Part shown: positions 9,165 to 16,881 of the stretch, one piece after another
How the letters are laid out: every line of letters starts with the position of its first letter
Numbering within the stretch: position 1 is the stretch's first letter
Assembly: GCF_025947285.1 (NCBI RefSeq)
Contig: NZ_CP110008.1
Location: 2,495,001-2,559,000 of the forward strand
Reading direction: 5' to 3'
Origin: Flavobacterium sp. N2820
GTDB lineage: Bacteria > Bacteroidota > Bacteroidia > Flavobacteriales > Flavobacteriaceae
Length of the DNA: 64,000 bases
Notes under the pieces: generated by a model
Seen by the model: only the letters and a program-made list of their open reading frames with translations
Told to the model about the DNA's origin: nothing
Database searches by the model: none
Made by a program: the position numbers and the translations under genes

Positions 9165-9515
9165 TTAACTATCTTTCTTCACCAACATATAAAAATCATC
9201 TTCCAAAGCACGATAGCCTTGGTCGTACAAAAAGAAATAGGTGTTACCCGTTTTGGTTTGTAACATGCTTGTAAAAAACTCAAAATCGAAACCTTTACTA
9301 AGTAATTTGGTTTTCGTAGTTTTTCCTTTGTCCTCTGGATTGAGTTCACACAAAATGCGGTAATTTTTACGCAATTTGTTGTTAATGTTGCGCATCAGAT
9401 TGTTCTGATCTTTGTTCATTTTGTTGTTGTATGCATTGCGGCAGCCATCCGAACAAAACTTTTTATCTTCGCGACCAATGATTTTATCGCCACATTCTAA
9501 GCAGGTTTTACTCAT
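9165..9515 (-). CDS. Small zinc-ribbon protein (DUF2116-like N-terminus)
   Basis: In this 116-residue protein, the N-terminus MSKTCLECGDKIIGREDKKF, followed by CSDGCRNAYNNK, holds four cysteines in CxxC...CxxxC spacing (residues 5, 8, 21, 25). This is a zinc ribbon like those in DUF2116/TRASH-type proteins. The middle is basic and rich in Asn (NNLMRNINNKLRKNYR), and the C-terminal half is an uncharacterised alpha/beta segment. Nucleic-acid or protein binding is plausible but unproven. It sits 3 bases after the DUF6265 gene in the operon. Confidence 0.78.
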   Translation of the reverse strand: MSKTCLECGDKIIGREDKKFCSDGCRNAYNNKMNKDQNNLMRNINNKLRKNYRILCELNPEDKGKTTKTKLLSKGFDFEFFTSMLQTKTGNTYFFLYDQGYRALEDDFYMLVKKDS

Positions 9516-9518
9516 GGT

Positions 9519-10004
9519 TTACTTCTTGAAATTAAACTTCATTTCATTTCCACTATCTTCAAAAACCACATAAAGATTGATTTCGTTATCCGAAATTTTC
9601 TCAAACGTAAATTTATCGAAATACACATGCGTTGGTGTCACTTTTACCAATTCAAAGTTTTCACTGACTTCTGGTTTTTCCCAGCCTTTCAATTCGCCGT
9701 CAAAGTGTTTGAGTTGTAATAATAGCGTTTTGTCTTTTTCAATAATGTGTCCCAATTCATAAAAAACAACTTTTCCGTCTACGACTAATTTAAAATTAAA
9801 CATCATCGAATTTCCTATGGGTTCGCTCCAAGTTTCTTGACAAATACCACCTAATGCTTCGCCTGTCCAATTCCCGACAATCCATTTTACATCTTGTAAA
9901 GTGGCTTTTGGCGAACCTTTTTCATCGTTATAATTCAGAGTGTTTTGTGCGTTACTAAAAGTGTTTCCTAAAACAAAAAGTAGTAAAAAAAGAAAGGTTT
10001 TCAT
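9519..10004 (-). CDS. Secreted DUF6265-like protein
   Basis: This 161-residue protein has an N-terminal signal peptide (MKTFLFLLLFVLGNTFSNAQ). It is followed by a lipocalin-like beta-barrel pattern beginning WIVGNWTGEALGGICQETW, as in DUF6265. The repeated short strands and the WxGxW-type opening suggest a small hydrophobic-ligand binding fold in the periplasm, but no function is known. It follows the nitrilase gene with no gap, so it is co-transcribed with it. Confidence 0.75.
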   Translation of the reverse strand: MKTFLFLLLFVLGNTFSNAQNTLNYNDEKGSPKATLQDVKWIVGNWTGEALGGICQETWSEPIGNSMMFNFKLVVDGKVVFYELGHIIEKDKTLLLQLKHFDGELKGWEKPEVSENFELVKVTPTHVYFDKFTFEKISDNEINLYVVFEDSGNEMKFNFKK

Positions 10005-11531
10005 CTATTTTATTTTTTTAAGTTGATACAAATCATGTCTACGATCTTTCATGGTTCTAACGCTACCATGTTCATGTAATTCTTTTAATAAATTAATGTC
10101 AACGTCTACAATTAGCGTCATTTCGGTGTTTGGCGTAGCTTCGGCTTTAATTCCATTACTCGGAAAAGCAAAATCAGAAGGCGTAAAAACCGCCGCTTGT
10201 GCATACTGAATGTCCATGTTGTTTACTTTTGGTAAATTACCAACACAACCCGCAATGGCAACATAACATTCATTTTCAATAGCACGCGCTTGTGCACAAT
10301 GTTTTACGCGTGTATAACCATTTTGCGTATCGGTTAAAAAGGGAACAAACAAAATATTCATTCCTTGATCAGCCATTAAACGAGAAAGTTCCGGAAACTC
10401 TACATCATAACAAATTACAATTCCAATTTTCCCACAATCAGTGTCAAAAGTTTGAATACTATCACCACCTGTAATTCCCCAATGGAAAATTTCGTTAGGC
10501 GTGATGTGAATTTTACGATACATCTCTTGTGTTCCATCTCTTCGGCATAAAAATCCTACGTTATACACGTGTCCGTCTTCTAAATACGGCATACTTCCCG
10601 TAATGATATTGATGTTGTAAGAAATAGCAAATTCTTGCATTTTCTTTCGAATAGCATCGGTGTGTCTTGCCAATTCTTTGATGGCTTCGGCTTCAGAAAG
10701 GTGATTGAAATCTGCCATTAAAGGCGCAATGAATAGTTCTGGAAACAGTGCAAAGTCGCTTCCGTAACCAGAAACGGTATCTACAAAAAATTCGGTTTGT
10801 TCAAAAAGTGCTTCTAAATTTCCTAACGAACGCATTTGCCACTGAATTAATCCCAATCGAACAATACTTTTTTCAGTATTAATTAATCTAGGATTGTCTT
10901 CATAATAAACGTTATTCCATTCTAATAAAACCGCATACTCTTGCGATTCTATGTCGCCTTCTAAATAATTTTTTAGCACACGAACTTCGTGAAAATCATT
11001 ACTCAACTGAAATGATAAAACAGGATCATAAATTTCTTTACGCTTTACTTTATGAATGTATTGTTTCGGATTAATTTCGGATGCATATTTTCCATAGTTC
11101 GGAATTCTTCCTGCAAAAATGATGGATTTTAAGTTCAATTGCTCGCACAATTCTTTTCGCGAATCGTATAATCTTCTTCCCAATCGCAATCCTCTATATT
11201 TTGGATTGATAAAAACGTCAATTCCGTATAAAACTTCTCCTTTAGGATTGTGAGTTGAAAACGTATAATTTCCTGTAATGGTTTTGTAATTTTTGGTTTT
11301 AAATGCAAAATCTTCCGTAACTAAAATGGATAATGCTGAACCAACCACAACTCCGTCAGCTACAATTACAAGTTGACCTTCAGGAAATAAAGCTAATAAT
11401 TTTTCAATATGATCTTCTTTCCAATATGAATTTACCATTTCAGGATAGGATTCAATCATGGATTTTTTTAATTCTTTGTAATCTTCGATTTGAAGGTTTC
11501 GTAATTCTACTTTGTTAATTAAATTTGGCAT
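10005..11531 (-). CDS. Fusion of GNAT N-acetyltransferase and carbon-nitrogen hydrolase (nitrilase superfamily)
   Basis: From the ATG at 11531 the product has 508 residues. Roughly residues 10-200 form a GNAT domain, with an acetyl-CoA loop like RGLRLGRRLYD. Residues 215-500 form a nitrilase-superfamily domain with the Glu-Lys-Cys triad in ALFPELF, YRKIHITPNE and GIVICYDVEFPE. Such fusions are known in Bacteroidota; the substrate is probably an amide or N-acylated compound but is not defined. A longer start at 11573 is in frame, but the promoter at 11549-11579 overlaps it. This is the first gene of the six-gene minus operon ending with the EamA transporter. Confidence 0.9.
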   Translation of the reverse strand: MPNLINKVELRNLQIEDYKELKKSMIESYPEMVNSYWKEDHIEKLLALFPEGQLVIVADGVVVGSALSILVTEDFAFKTKNYKTITGNYTFSTHNPKGEVLYGIDVFINPKYRGLRLGRRLYDSRKELCEQLNLKSIIFAGRIPNYGKYASEINPKQYIHKVKRKEIYDPVLSFQLSNDFHEVRVLKNYLEGDIESQEYAVLLEWNNVYYEDNPRLINTEKSIVRLGLIQWQMRSLGNLEALFEQTEFFVDTVSGYGSDFALFPELFIAPLMADFNHLSEAEAIKELARHTDAIRKKMQEFAISYNINIITGSMPYLEDGHVYNVGFLCRRDGTQEMYRKIHITPNEIFHWGITGGDSIQTFDTDCGKIGIVICYDVEFPELSRLMADQGMNILFVPFLTDTQNGYTRVKHCAQARAIENECYVAIAGCVGNLPKVNNMDIQYAQAAVFTPSDFAFPSNGIKAEATPNTEMTLIVDVDINLLKELHEHGSVRTMKDRRHDLYQLKKIK

Positions 11532-11548
11532 ATAACATTGATTTTCAA

Positions 11549-11579
11549 CAAATATAGCGAAAATAATTCCCATTTACAA
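11549..11579 (-). promoter_or_regulatory. Promoter of the GNAT-nitrilase operon
   Basis: On the minus strand TTG (11579-11577), 20 bases, then TATATTTG (11556-11549) matches the Bacteroidota consensus. The -7 element ends 17 bases before the ATG at 11531. Its position excludes the in-frame ATG at 11573. Confidence 0.7.
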
Positions 11580-11674
11580 ACGCTTACAAATATTTACAAC
11601 CGAAAGTAAATAGCTAAATACCGAATAACCTTTTTTTCTCGCCACATCTTTGCACTGTCGAAATGAACGAATTA

Positions 11675-11704
11675 TTAGTCACAGTTTTCAGTCACAGTTT
11701 TCAG
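11675..11704 (+). repeat. Left inverted repeat of the four-helix-bundle element
   Basis: This is built from variants of CAGTCACAG and TTTTCAG. Related sequence recurs at 12096-12125 (inverted) and at 36379-36402 upstream of the nucleotidyltransferase gene. Confidence 0.65.
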
Positions 11705-11717
11705 AAAAATTAATAGA

Positions 11718-12086
11718 ATGGATTTCAAAGAATTATTAGTCTATCAAAAAGCTTTTTCATTAGCTATGGAAATTAAAAAAGTATCAGACTCGTTTCCAAA
11801 AGATGAAAAATATGCACTAACGGATCAAATTAGAAGGTCATCAAGAAGTGTATGTGCCAATATCGCGGAAGCTTACAGAAAAAGAAGATATATAAATCAT
11901 TTTATAAGTAAGCTTACTGATTCTGATGGTGAAAATTCTGAAACTTCCGTTTGGTTAGATTTTGCTTTAGAATGTAATTATTTATCAAAGGAACAACATA
12001 TTGATATGGTTGTAAAATCCGAAGAAATTGGTAAAATAATTAATTATATGATTTTAAATCCAACAAGATTTGGTTGTAAATTATAA
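11718..12086 (+). CDS. Four-helix-bundle protein (23S rRNA intervening-sequence protein / S23 family)
   Basis: This 122-residue protein opens MDFKELLVYQKAFSLAMEI and continues with LTDQIRRSSRSVCANIAEAY, the diagnostic pattern of the IVP/S23 four-helix-bundle family, related to Avd of diversity-generating retroelements. In many bacteria this ORF sits in intervening sequences of 23S rRNA; elsewhere it is a free gene of unknown role. The family is basic and thought to bind nucleic acid. Here it is isolated, bracketed by inverted repeats, and lies upstream of ssb in the same direction. Confidence 0.9.
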   Translation: MDFKELLVYQKAFSLAMEIKKVSDSFPKDEKYALTDQIRRSSRSVCANIAEAYRKRRYINHFISKLTDSDGENSETSVWLDFALECNYLSKEQHIDMVVKSEEIGKIINYMILNPTRFGCKL

Positions 12087-12095
12087 AATTAAACA

Positions 12096-12125
12096 CCTGT
12101 GACTGAACACTGCGACTGCGACTAA
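12096..12125 (-). repeat. Right inverted repeat of the four-helix-bundle element
   Basis: Read on the minus strand it carries TTAGTCGCAG and TTCAGTCACAG, as at the left end, with extra GTCGCAG units between. It begins 10 bases after the four-helix-bundle stop codon and ends 39 bases before the first ssb gene. Confidence 0.65.
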
Positions 12126-12164
12126 AAAAGTAACATAATTATTAACATTAAATATTTAAACGCC

Positions 12165-12485
12165 ATGAAAAACAGAGTACAATTAATCGGACATGTAGGT
12201 CAAGAGCCAGAAATCAAAACATTAGAATCTGGAAGAGTAGCAAACTTCACTATCGCTACGAATGAAAATTACACTAACGCCAAAGGTGAAAAAGTTGAAC
12301 AAACCGAATGGCACCGCGTTTCCGCTTGGGGAAAAACAGTAGACATAATCGAAAAATTAGTAACCAAAGGAAGTCACGTTGCCATCGAAGGTAAACTAAC
12401 CCACAGAAGTTACGACGATAAAGACGGAAACAAACGTTATATCACAGAAGTGGTTGCGAATGAATTGGTTTTATTAAGTAAATAA
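12165..12485 (+). CDS. ssb: Short single-stranded DNA-binding protein, tandem copy 1
   Basis: This 106-residue OB-fold protein has the Ssb hallmarks MKNRVQLIGHVGQEPEIKTL, VANFTIATNE, TEWHRVSAWGKT and AIEGKLTHRSY. It binds ssDNA. It ends straight after the OB fold (ELVLLSK) and lacks the flexible linker and acidic DDDLPF-like tip through which housekeeping Ssb recruits repair partners. A close paralogue follows 72 bases downstream. A full-length Ssb probably exists elsewhere in the genome, which would make these accessory; this is not visible here. Confidence 0.93.
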   Translation: MKNRVQLIGHVGQEPEIKTLESGRVANFTIATNENYTNAKGEKVEQTEWHRVSAWGKTVDIIEKLVTKGSHVAIEGKLTHRSYDDKDGNKRYITEVVANELVLLSK

Positions 12486-12557
12486 GCAAGTTCAAAATCA
12501 AGGACATTTTTAAATACTAAACATTTTTATAAACACAAATATTAAATTTTATACGCC

Positions 12558-12881
12558 ATGAAGAATTCAGTACAATTAATCGGACATGTTGGACAAGAAC
12601 CAGAAATCAAAAATCTTGAAGGAGGAAAAAAATTAGCTAATATTTCAATAGCTACTAATGAAGTCTATTATCGTGAAAACGGTGACAAAGTAGAACAAAC
12701 GCAATGGCACCGAGTTACCGCTTGGGGCAAAACGGCGGATATCATTGAAAGATTTGTAACCAAAGGCAAAGAAATTGCTATTGAAGGCAAACTAACCCAC
12801 AGAAGTTACGACGACAAAGACGGAAACAAGCGCTTCATTACAGAAGTAATTGCTAATGAAATTTTATTAATCAGTAAATAA
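12558..12881 (+). CDS. ssb: Short single-stranded DNA-binding protein, tandem copy 2
   Basis: This 107-residue protein is closely similar to the preceding Ssb. GHVGQEPEIK, WHRVTAWGKT and EGKLTHRSYDDKDGNKR are shared nearly word for word, and the leaders end in the same CGCCATGAA context. The tandem pair arose by duplication. It too has no acidic C-terminal tip. The HRDC gene begins within a few bases of its stop, so copy 2 and the HRDC gene are co-transcribed. Confidence 0.93.
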   Translation: MKNSVQLIGHVGQEPEIKNLEGGKKLANISIATNEVYYRENGDKVEQTQWHRVTAWGKTADIIERFVTKGKEIAIEGKLTHRSYDDKDGNKRFITEVIANEILLISK

Positions 12882-12885
12882 GTTG

Positions 12886-13326
12886 ATGATGCAAGTTTGC
12901 GTATTTTCAATCCGTTTGGATAACGCGTTTTTGGAGTATGATCAACAGCAATTGAATGCTTTTTTGAATACGGTAACGTTTAAGAAATCGAGCACACAAT
13001 TTGTTGAAGGAAAAGAAGCGCATTGGTCGGTTATTGTTCATTATGAAACTTTGGAACAACAAAAACTAGAACGATTTGAACAAAAATCTTACGAAGATTT
13101 AAACCCAAAAGACAAACAAGTTTATGGTTATTTGAATCAGTGGAGAAACGAAAAATCAGAGGCTTTGAAATTGAAAAAATACATGATTTGTCACAATTCA
13201 GAATTAATAGATTTAGCGCTATATAAGCCAAGTAACTTAGATGAATTGCAGCAGATTAAAGGTTTCGGAAAACAAAAATCGGAGCGATTTGGAGAAGATA
13301 TTTTAGCAATTTTGAATGCTGTTTAA
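12886..13326 (+). CDS. HRDC domain-containing protein
   Basis: This protein has about 147 residues. The C-terminal 80 residues (DLNPKDKQVYGYLNQWRNEK through LQQIKGFGKQKSERFGEDIL) form an HRDC domain, the small helical nucleic-acid-binding module found in RecQ and RNase D. The N-terminal half is a short alpha/beta region without a known name. No helicase or nuclease motifs are present. TTG (12883), ATG (12886) and ATG (12889) are possible starts. Its place directly behind two ssb genes suggests a role in ssDNA or recombination metabolism (inference). Confidence 0.85.
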   Translation: MMQVCVFSIRLDNAFLEYDQQQLNAFLNTVTFKKSSTQFVEGKEAHWSVIVHYETLEQQKLERFEQKSYEDLNPKDKQVYGYLNQWRNEKSEALKLKKYMICHNSELIDLALYKPSNLDELQQIKGFGKQKSERFGEDILAILNAV

Positions 13327-13333
13327 TGGATGG

Positions 13334-13355
13334 ACCATCGACTTTTGTCGGTGGT
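13334..13355. terminator. Bidirectional terminator after the ssb-HRDC operon
   Basis: ACCATCGAC/GTCGGTGGT forms a 9-bp stem (one G-T pair) with a TTTT loop, followed by TTATTTATTT. It lies between the HRDC gene stop (plus) and the CAT-like gene stop (minus). Confidence 0.8.
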
Positions 13356-13979
13356 TTATTTATTTAATTCTGTTTGTAAAGCTTCAACAAATAATCCCAT
13401 GTGATAACCATCAACCAAACCATGATGCGCTAAAACCGTCATAGACATTGTTTTTTTATCATTTTCAGTCATCAATTTTCCAAAAGAAACTTTTGGGCAA
13501 CTATCTGGAATACTAAAATTTCTAGAATGTGTTAATCCTGTGAAATTGATCCAAGGAACGGCAGAAAAATGAATAATATTTTCAGGAAATTCTCTAGTAA
13601 AAAGTCCAGGAGTTATTTGAATTCTTTCAATTTCAGTTTGCACAATTTTAGCAAATTCATGCAAATCGGAATGAAATTTCATAAACGAAAAACCAAACGT
13701 TTTGTCTTCGCGCATAATGGTAGAAGAAGCGTCAATTTCGTCATAAAGCACCACATCATTTCCTTGAATTCGATACCTGAAATTTTCCACGTGGTTTACA
13801 GCAGCAATCGTTTTGTGTAAATAATAAACAAAAAACGGAATTTGCATGGCTTTCGCTTTTTCATAAGCAATAGTCATGTCTATAGGTGTAGTAATCCCAA
13901 AAAAAGGTTCTTCGAAAGTACAGAAAAATTCAAAATGTTCTTTTCGATTCCAAGTAGAGAGGTCTATTTTCTGCTTCAT
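13356..13979 (-). CDS. Chloramphenicol acetyltransferase-family protein
   Basis: This 207-residue protein matches the trimeric CAT fold. The N-terminus has WNRKEHFEFF, the middle INFTGLTHS, and the catalytic histidine lies in LAHHGLVDGYHMG (HHxxxDG motif). CATs transfer acetyl from acetyl-CoA to a hydroxyl. Resistance to chloramphenicol is possible, but chromosomal CAT-like genes in this group often have unknown natural substrates. There is no mobile element nearby and the composition matches neighbours. The ATG overlaps the HAD stop by 4 bases (ATGA), so the two are translationally linked. Confidence 0.88.
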   Translation of the reverse strand: MKQKIDLSTWNRKEHFEFFCTFEEPFFGITTPIDMTIAYEKAKAMQIPFFVYYLHKTIAAVNHVENFRYRIQGNDVVLYDEIDASSTIMREDKTFGFSFMKFHSDLHEFAKIVQTEIERIQITPGLFTREFPENIIHFSAVPWINFTGLTHSRNFSIPDSCPKVSFGKLMTENDKKTMSMTVLAHHGLVDGYHMGLFVEALQTELNK

Positions 13980-14662
13980 TTTAGTAAGGGTAAAATTTCC
14001 GTAATATTGGTAAACGATTTGAAATTATCGTGCTCAATTTCAAAATCAATTTTCTCGTATTCCCAAGTCGTGTGATACGGAATGTGAATCGCATGTCCGC
14101 CAATATTTAAAACAGGTAAAACGTCTGATTTTAATGAATTTCCAATCATTAGAAAATCTTCGGCTTTACAATCTAAACGACCTAACATTTTTTCATAATC
14201 CAATTCGGCTTTGTCGCTCATGACTTCAATATGATGAAAGTAAGCACCAATTCCTGAATCGTGCAATTTGCGGTGTTGGTCTTTTAAATCGCCTTTTGTA
14301 GCTACAATTAATTTATGACTGCCTTTTAATTGTTCTAAAACTTCAGTAACGTTGGGTAATAATTCGACTGGTTTTTGCAGTAAATCTTTCCCAATTTGAA
14401 TCACTTTTTGAATATTTTGTCCCGAAATTTTATGATTGGTCAATTCCAAAGCCGATTCAATCATTGACAATGTAAATGCTTTGATTCCGAAACCATACAG
14501 TGGTAAATTCTTAATTTGATGATTCAAAATCAATCCCAAAATTTCCTGACTCGAAGCATAATCTTGAAACAAAACACAAAAGCGTTCTTGGGCCTCATCG
14601 AAATAAGGTTCGTTGTGCCATAAAGTATCGTCGGCGTCGAAAGCGATTATTTTTGGAGTCAT
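13976..14662 (-). CDS. HAD-superfamily phosphatase (phosphoglycolate phosphatase-like)
   Basis: This 228-residue protein has HAD motif I in IIAFDADDTLWHN, motif II Thr in LIVATKGD, Lys in motif III and motif IV in DFLMIGNSLKSDV. A helical cap lies between motifs I and II, the class I arrangement. It should be a soluble small-molecule phosphatase; substrate unknown. It overlaps the CAT-like gene by 4 bases. Confidence 0.88.
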   Translation of the reverse strand: MTPKIIAFDADDTLWHNEPYFDEAQERFCVLFQDYASSQEILGLILNHQIKNLPLYGFGIKAFTLSMIESALELTNHKISGQNIQKVIQIGKDLLQKPVELLPNVTEVLEQLKGSHKLIVATKGDLKDQHRKLHDSGIGAYFHHIEVMSDKAELDYEKMLGRLDCKAEDFLMIGNSLKSDVLPVLNIGGHAIHIPYHTTWEYEKIDFEIEHDNFKSFTNITEILPLLK

Positions 14663-14674
14663 ATTATTTTATTT

Positions 14675-14727
14675 AACACAGATTCCACTGATTTTTTCAA
14701 TTTGTGTTCATCTGTGAAATCTGTGTT
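14675..14727. repeat. Imperfect inverted repeat of the ACACAGAT type
   Basis: AACACAGATTCCACTGA (14675-14691) pairs with TCTGTGAAATCTGTGTT (14711-14727) at 15 of 17 positions around a 19-base loop. It fills the gap between metG and the HAD gene on the minus strand and may act as a terminator or processing hairpin for metG mRNA. Confidence 0.7.
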
Positions 14728-14736
14728 TATGTTTTA

Positions 14737-16794
14737 TTAAGAAATCATCGCGCCATTAATCACACCTTCCGCATCTGGATTTACGAAAACCAATTTACCT
14801 TCTGCATTATTCGTCAATAACAACATTCCTTCACTTTCCACACCGCGTAATGCTCTTGGTGCTAAGTTTACTAAAACAGTTACGCGTTTTCCAATGACTT
14901 CTTCCGGTGTAAAATGCTCGGCAATTCCAGAAACGATGGTTCTAACATCAATTCCAGTGTCTACTTTTAAAACTAAGAGTTTGTTGGCTTTTGGCATTTT
15001 TTCTGCCTCGATAATCGTCCCGATTCGTAAATCTATTTTGGCAAAATCTTCAAATGAAGCCGTTTCTTTTTGCGGTTCAGCTTTTGCATTTTCCACTTTA
15101 TTGGCCGTTTTAGTTGCTTCTAATTTGTCTAATTGTTTTTGGATTTCGGCATCTTCAATTTGGGCAAACAAAATTTCGGCTTGACCAATTTGATGTCCTG
15201 CTGGTATTAAATCTGTTTTAGTAGTTACATCGTTCCAACCTAAAGTACCGATTTTTAAAATATTTGATAATTTTTTAGCCGTAAAAGGTAAAAATGGTTC
15301 CGATAAAACGGCTAATGCAGCAGCAATTTGTAATGCTACATACATTTGTGTTTGCACCCTAGCCGGATTTTCTTTCACCATTTTCCATGGTTCTTCATCC
15401 GCTAAATATTTGTTTCCTAAACGGGCTACGTTCATTAATTCGCCTAAAGCTTCTCTAAATCTGTAACGTTCAATTGAACTTGAAATTACGGCAGGATACG
15501 CTTTTAACTCGGCTAATGTTTGCTCGTCAACTTCAGAAAATTCGTTCGGAGCTGGAACAATTCCGTCGTAATATTTATTGGTTAGCACCACGACACGATT
15601 GATGAAATTTCCAAAAATCGCAGCTAATTCATTATTATTTCTTGCTTGAAAATCTTTCCAAGTGAAGTCGTTATCTTTGGTTTCTGGAGCATTTGCCGTT
15701 AATGCATAACGCAACGAATCTTGTTTTTCTGGGAAATCTTGTAAATATTCGTGCAACCAAACCGCCCAGTTTTTAGAAGTCGATAATTTGTTTCCTTCTA
15801 AATTTAAAAATTCATTTGCCGGAACATTATCAGGTAAAATATAACTTCCTTCTGCTTTTAACATCGCTGGGAAAATGATGCAATGGAAAACAATATTATC
15901 TTTTCCAATGAAGTGAACCAATTTTGTATCGGCATCTTTCCAATACGGTTCCCAATCTTTACCTTCGCGAGCCGCCCATTCTTTGGTTGAAGAAATGTAG
16001 CCAATTGGCGCATCAAACCAAACGTACAATTTTTTTCCTTCCGCACCTTCTACAGGAACATCAATTCCCCAATCCAAATCACGCGTTACAGCTCTTGGTT
16101 CTAAACCACCATCAACCCACGATTTTACTTGTCCGTACACATTTGGTTTCCAATCGTTTTTATGACCTTCCAAAATCCATTCTCTTAAGAACGATTCGTA
16201 ACGATTTAAAGGCAAAAACCAGTGTTTGGTTGATTTTAAAATCGGAGTTTCGCCTGTAATAGTTGATTTTGGATTAATTAAATCGGTTGCATTTAAAGTC
16301 GAACCACATTTTTCACATTGATCGCCATATGCTTCTGGATTGTCGCATTTTGGACAAATTCCAGTTACGAAACGATCTGCTAAGAATTGGTCCGCTTTCG
16401 CATCGTATAATTGTTCGGTTGTTTCTTCGATGAAATCGCCGTTATCGTATAATTTTTTGAAAAATTCTGATGCGGTTTTATGATGAATCTCCGAAGAAGT
16501 TCTCGAATAATTATCAAAAGAAATGCCGAAATCTAAAAACGATTGACGAATAATTCCGTCATATTTATCAATTACTTGTTGAGGCGTAATGCCTTCTTTT
16601 TTAGCTTTCATAGAAATCGCTACACCGTGCTCATCACTTCCGCAAATGAAGGCCACATCTTTCCCTTGCAAACGCAAATATCTTGCATAAATATCGGAAG
16701 GAACATAAACACCCGCTAAATGCCCAATGTGAATGGGTCCATTTGTATAGGGTAAAGCCGCTGTAATCGTATATCTTTTTGGATTTTCTAACAT
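14737..16794 (-). CDS. metG: Methionyl-tRNA synthetase with C-terminal tRNA-binding domain
   Basis: This class I synthetase charges tRNA-Met. From the ATG at 16794 it has 685 residues. The HIGH motif is in [10 protein letters not shown], the KMSKS-equivalent is KLSTSK, and the zinc-binding insert has CPKC...CEKC. The last 115 residues form the EMAP/Trbp111-like OB fold ([20 protein letters not shown]) that dimerises and binds tRNA. An in-frame ATG at 16827 lies upstream of a TAnnTTTG -7 element (TATTTTTG at 16814-16821 on the minus strand), so 16794 is preferred. Confidence 0.97.
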   Translation of the reverse strand: MLENPKRYTITAALPYTNGPIHIGHLAGVYVPSDIYARYLRLQGKDVAFICGSDEHGVAISMKAKKEGITPQQVIDKYDGIIRQSFLDFGISFDNYSRTSSEIHHKTASEFFKKLYDNGDFIEETTEQLYDAKADQFLADRFVTGICPKCDNPEAYGDQCEKCGSTLNATDLINPKSTITGETPILKSTKHWFLPLNRYESFLREWILEGHKNDWKPNVYGQVKSWVDGGLEPRAVTRDLDWGIDVPVEGAEGKKLYVWFDAPIGYISSTKEWAAREGKDWEPYWKDADTKLVHFIGKDNIVFHCIIFPAMLKAEGSYILPDNVPANEFLNLEGNKLSTSKNWAVWLHEYLQDFPEKQDSLRYALTANAPETKDNDFTWKDFQARNNNELAAIFGNFINRVVVLTNKYYDGIVPAPNEFSEVDEQTLAELKAYPAVISSSIERYRFREALGELMNVARLGNKYLADEEPWKMVKENPARVQTQMYVALQIAAALAVLSEPFLPFTAKKLSNILKIGTLGWNDVTTKTDLIPAGHQIGQAEILFAQIEDAEIQKQLDKLEATKTANKVENAKAEPQKETASFEDFAKIDLRIGTIIEAEKMPKANKLLVLKVDTGIDVRTIVSGIAEHFTPEEVIGKRVTVLVNLAPRALRGVESEGMLLLTNNAEGKLVFVNPDAEGVINGAMIS

Positions 16795-16881
16795 ATCATC
16801 ATAAAATTTGATGCAAAAATAATTCATTAACTACTAATTAACGAAGAATTATTTCTTTTTGTTTATTTTTGAAATAAAACT

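Larger units (their letters stand above)
11675..12125. mobile_element. Possible IVS-like element: inverted repeats flanking a four-helix-bundle gene
   Basis: The left end (11675-11704) contains TTAGTCACAG (11675-11684) and TTCAGTCACAG (11687-11697). The right end, read on the minus strand from 12125 inward, contains TTAGTCGCAG (12125-12116) and TTCAGTCACAG (12107-12097). The outer and inner motifs are in the same order from each end, as in terminal inverted repeats, but the spacer differs (2 versus 8 bases). The only gene inside is the four-helix-bundle protein. The layout resembles 23S rRNA intervening sequences, where paired ends bracket such an ORF, but there is no rRNA here. A mobile nature is inference; no clear target duplication flanks it. 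Confidence 0.45.

Noticed and set aside
11665..12145. 8-base AATTATTA on both sides of the four-helix-bundle element as a target-site duplication
   Set aside because: The right copy is 12 bases beyond the inverted repeat end and the motif is pure A/T in AT-rich sequence, so chance is likely. It is not listed as support for transposition.
12165..12881. Tandem ssb genes as a phage remnant
   Set aside because: No integrase, structural or replication phage genes are nearby and the composition matches neighbours.
13356..13979. Acquired chloramphenicol-resistance gene on a mobile element
   Set aside because: No insertion sequence, integron or composition shift; it is coupled to a HAD gene in an ordinary chromosomal setting.
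15924..16259. 111-codon open frame opposite metG
   Set aside because: Antisense to the conserved synthetase core; low-complexity translation rich in His, Leu and Pro.
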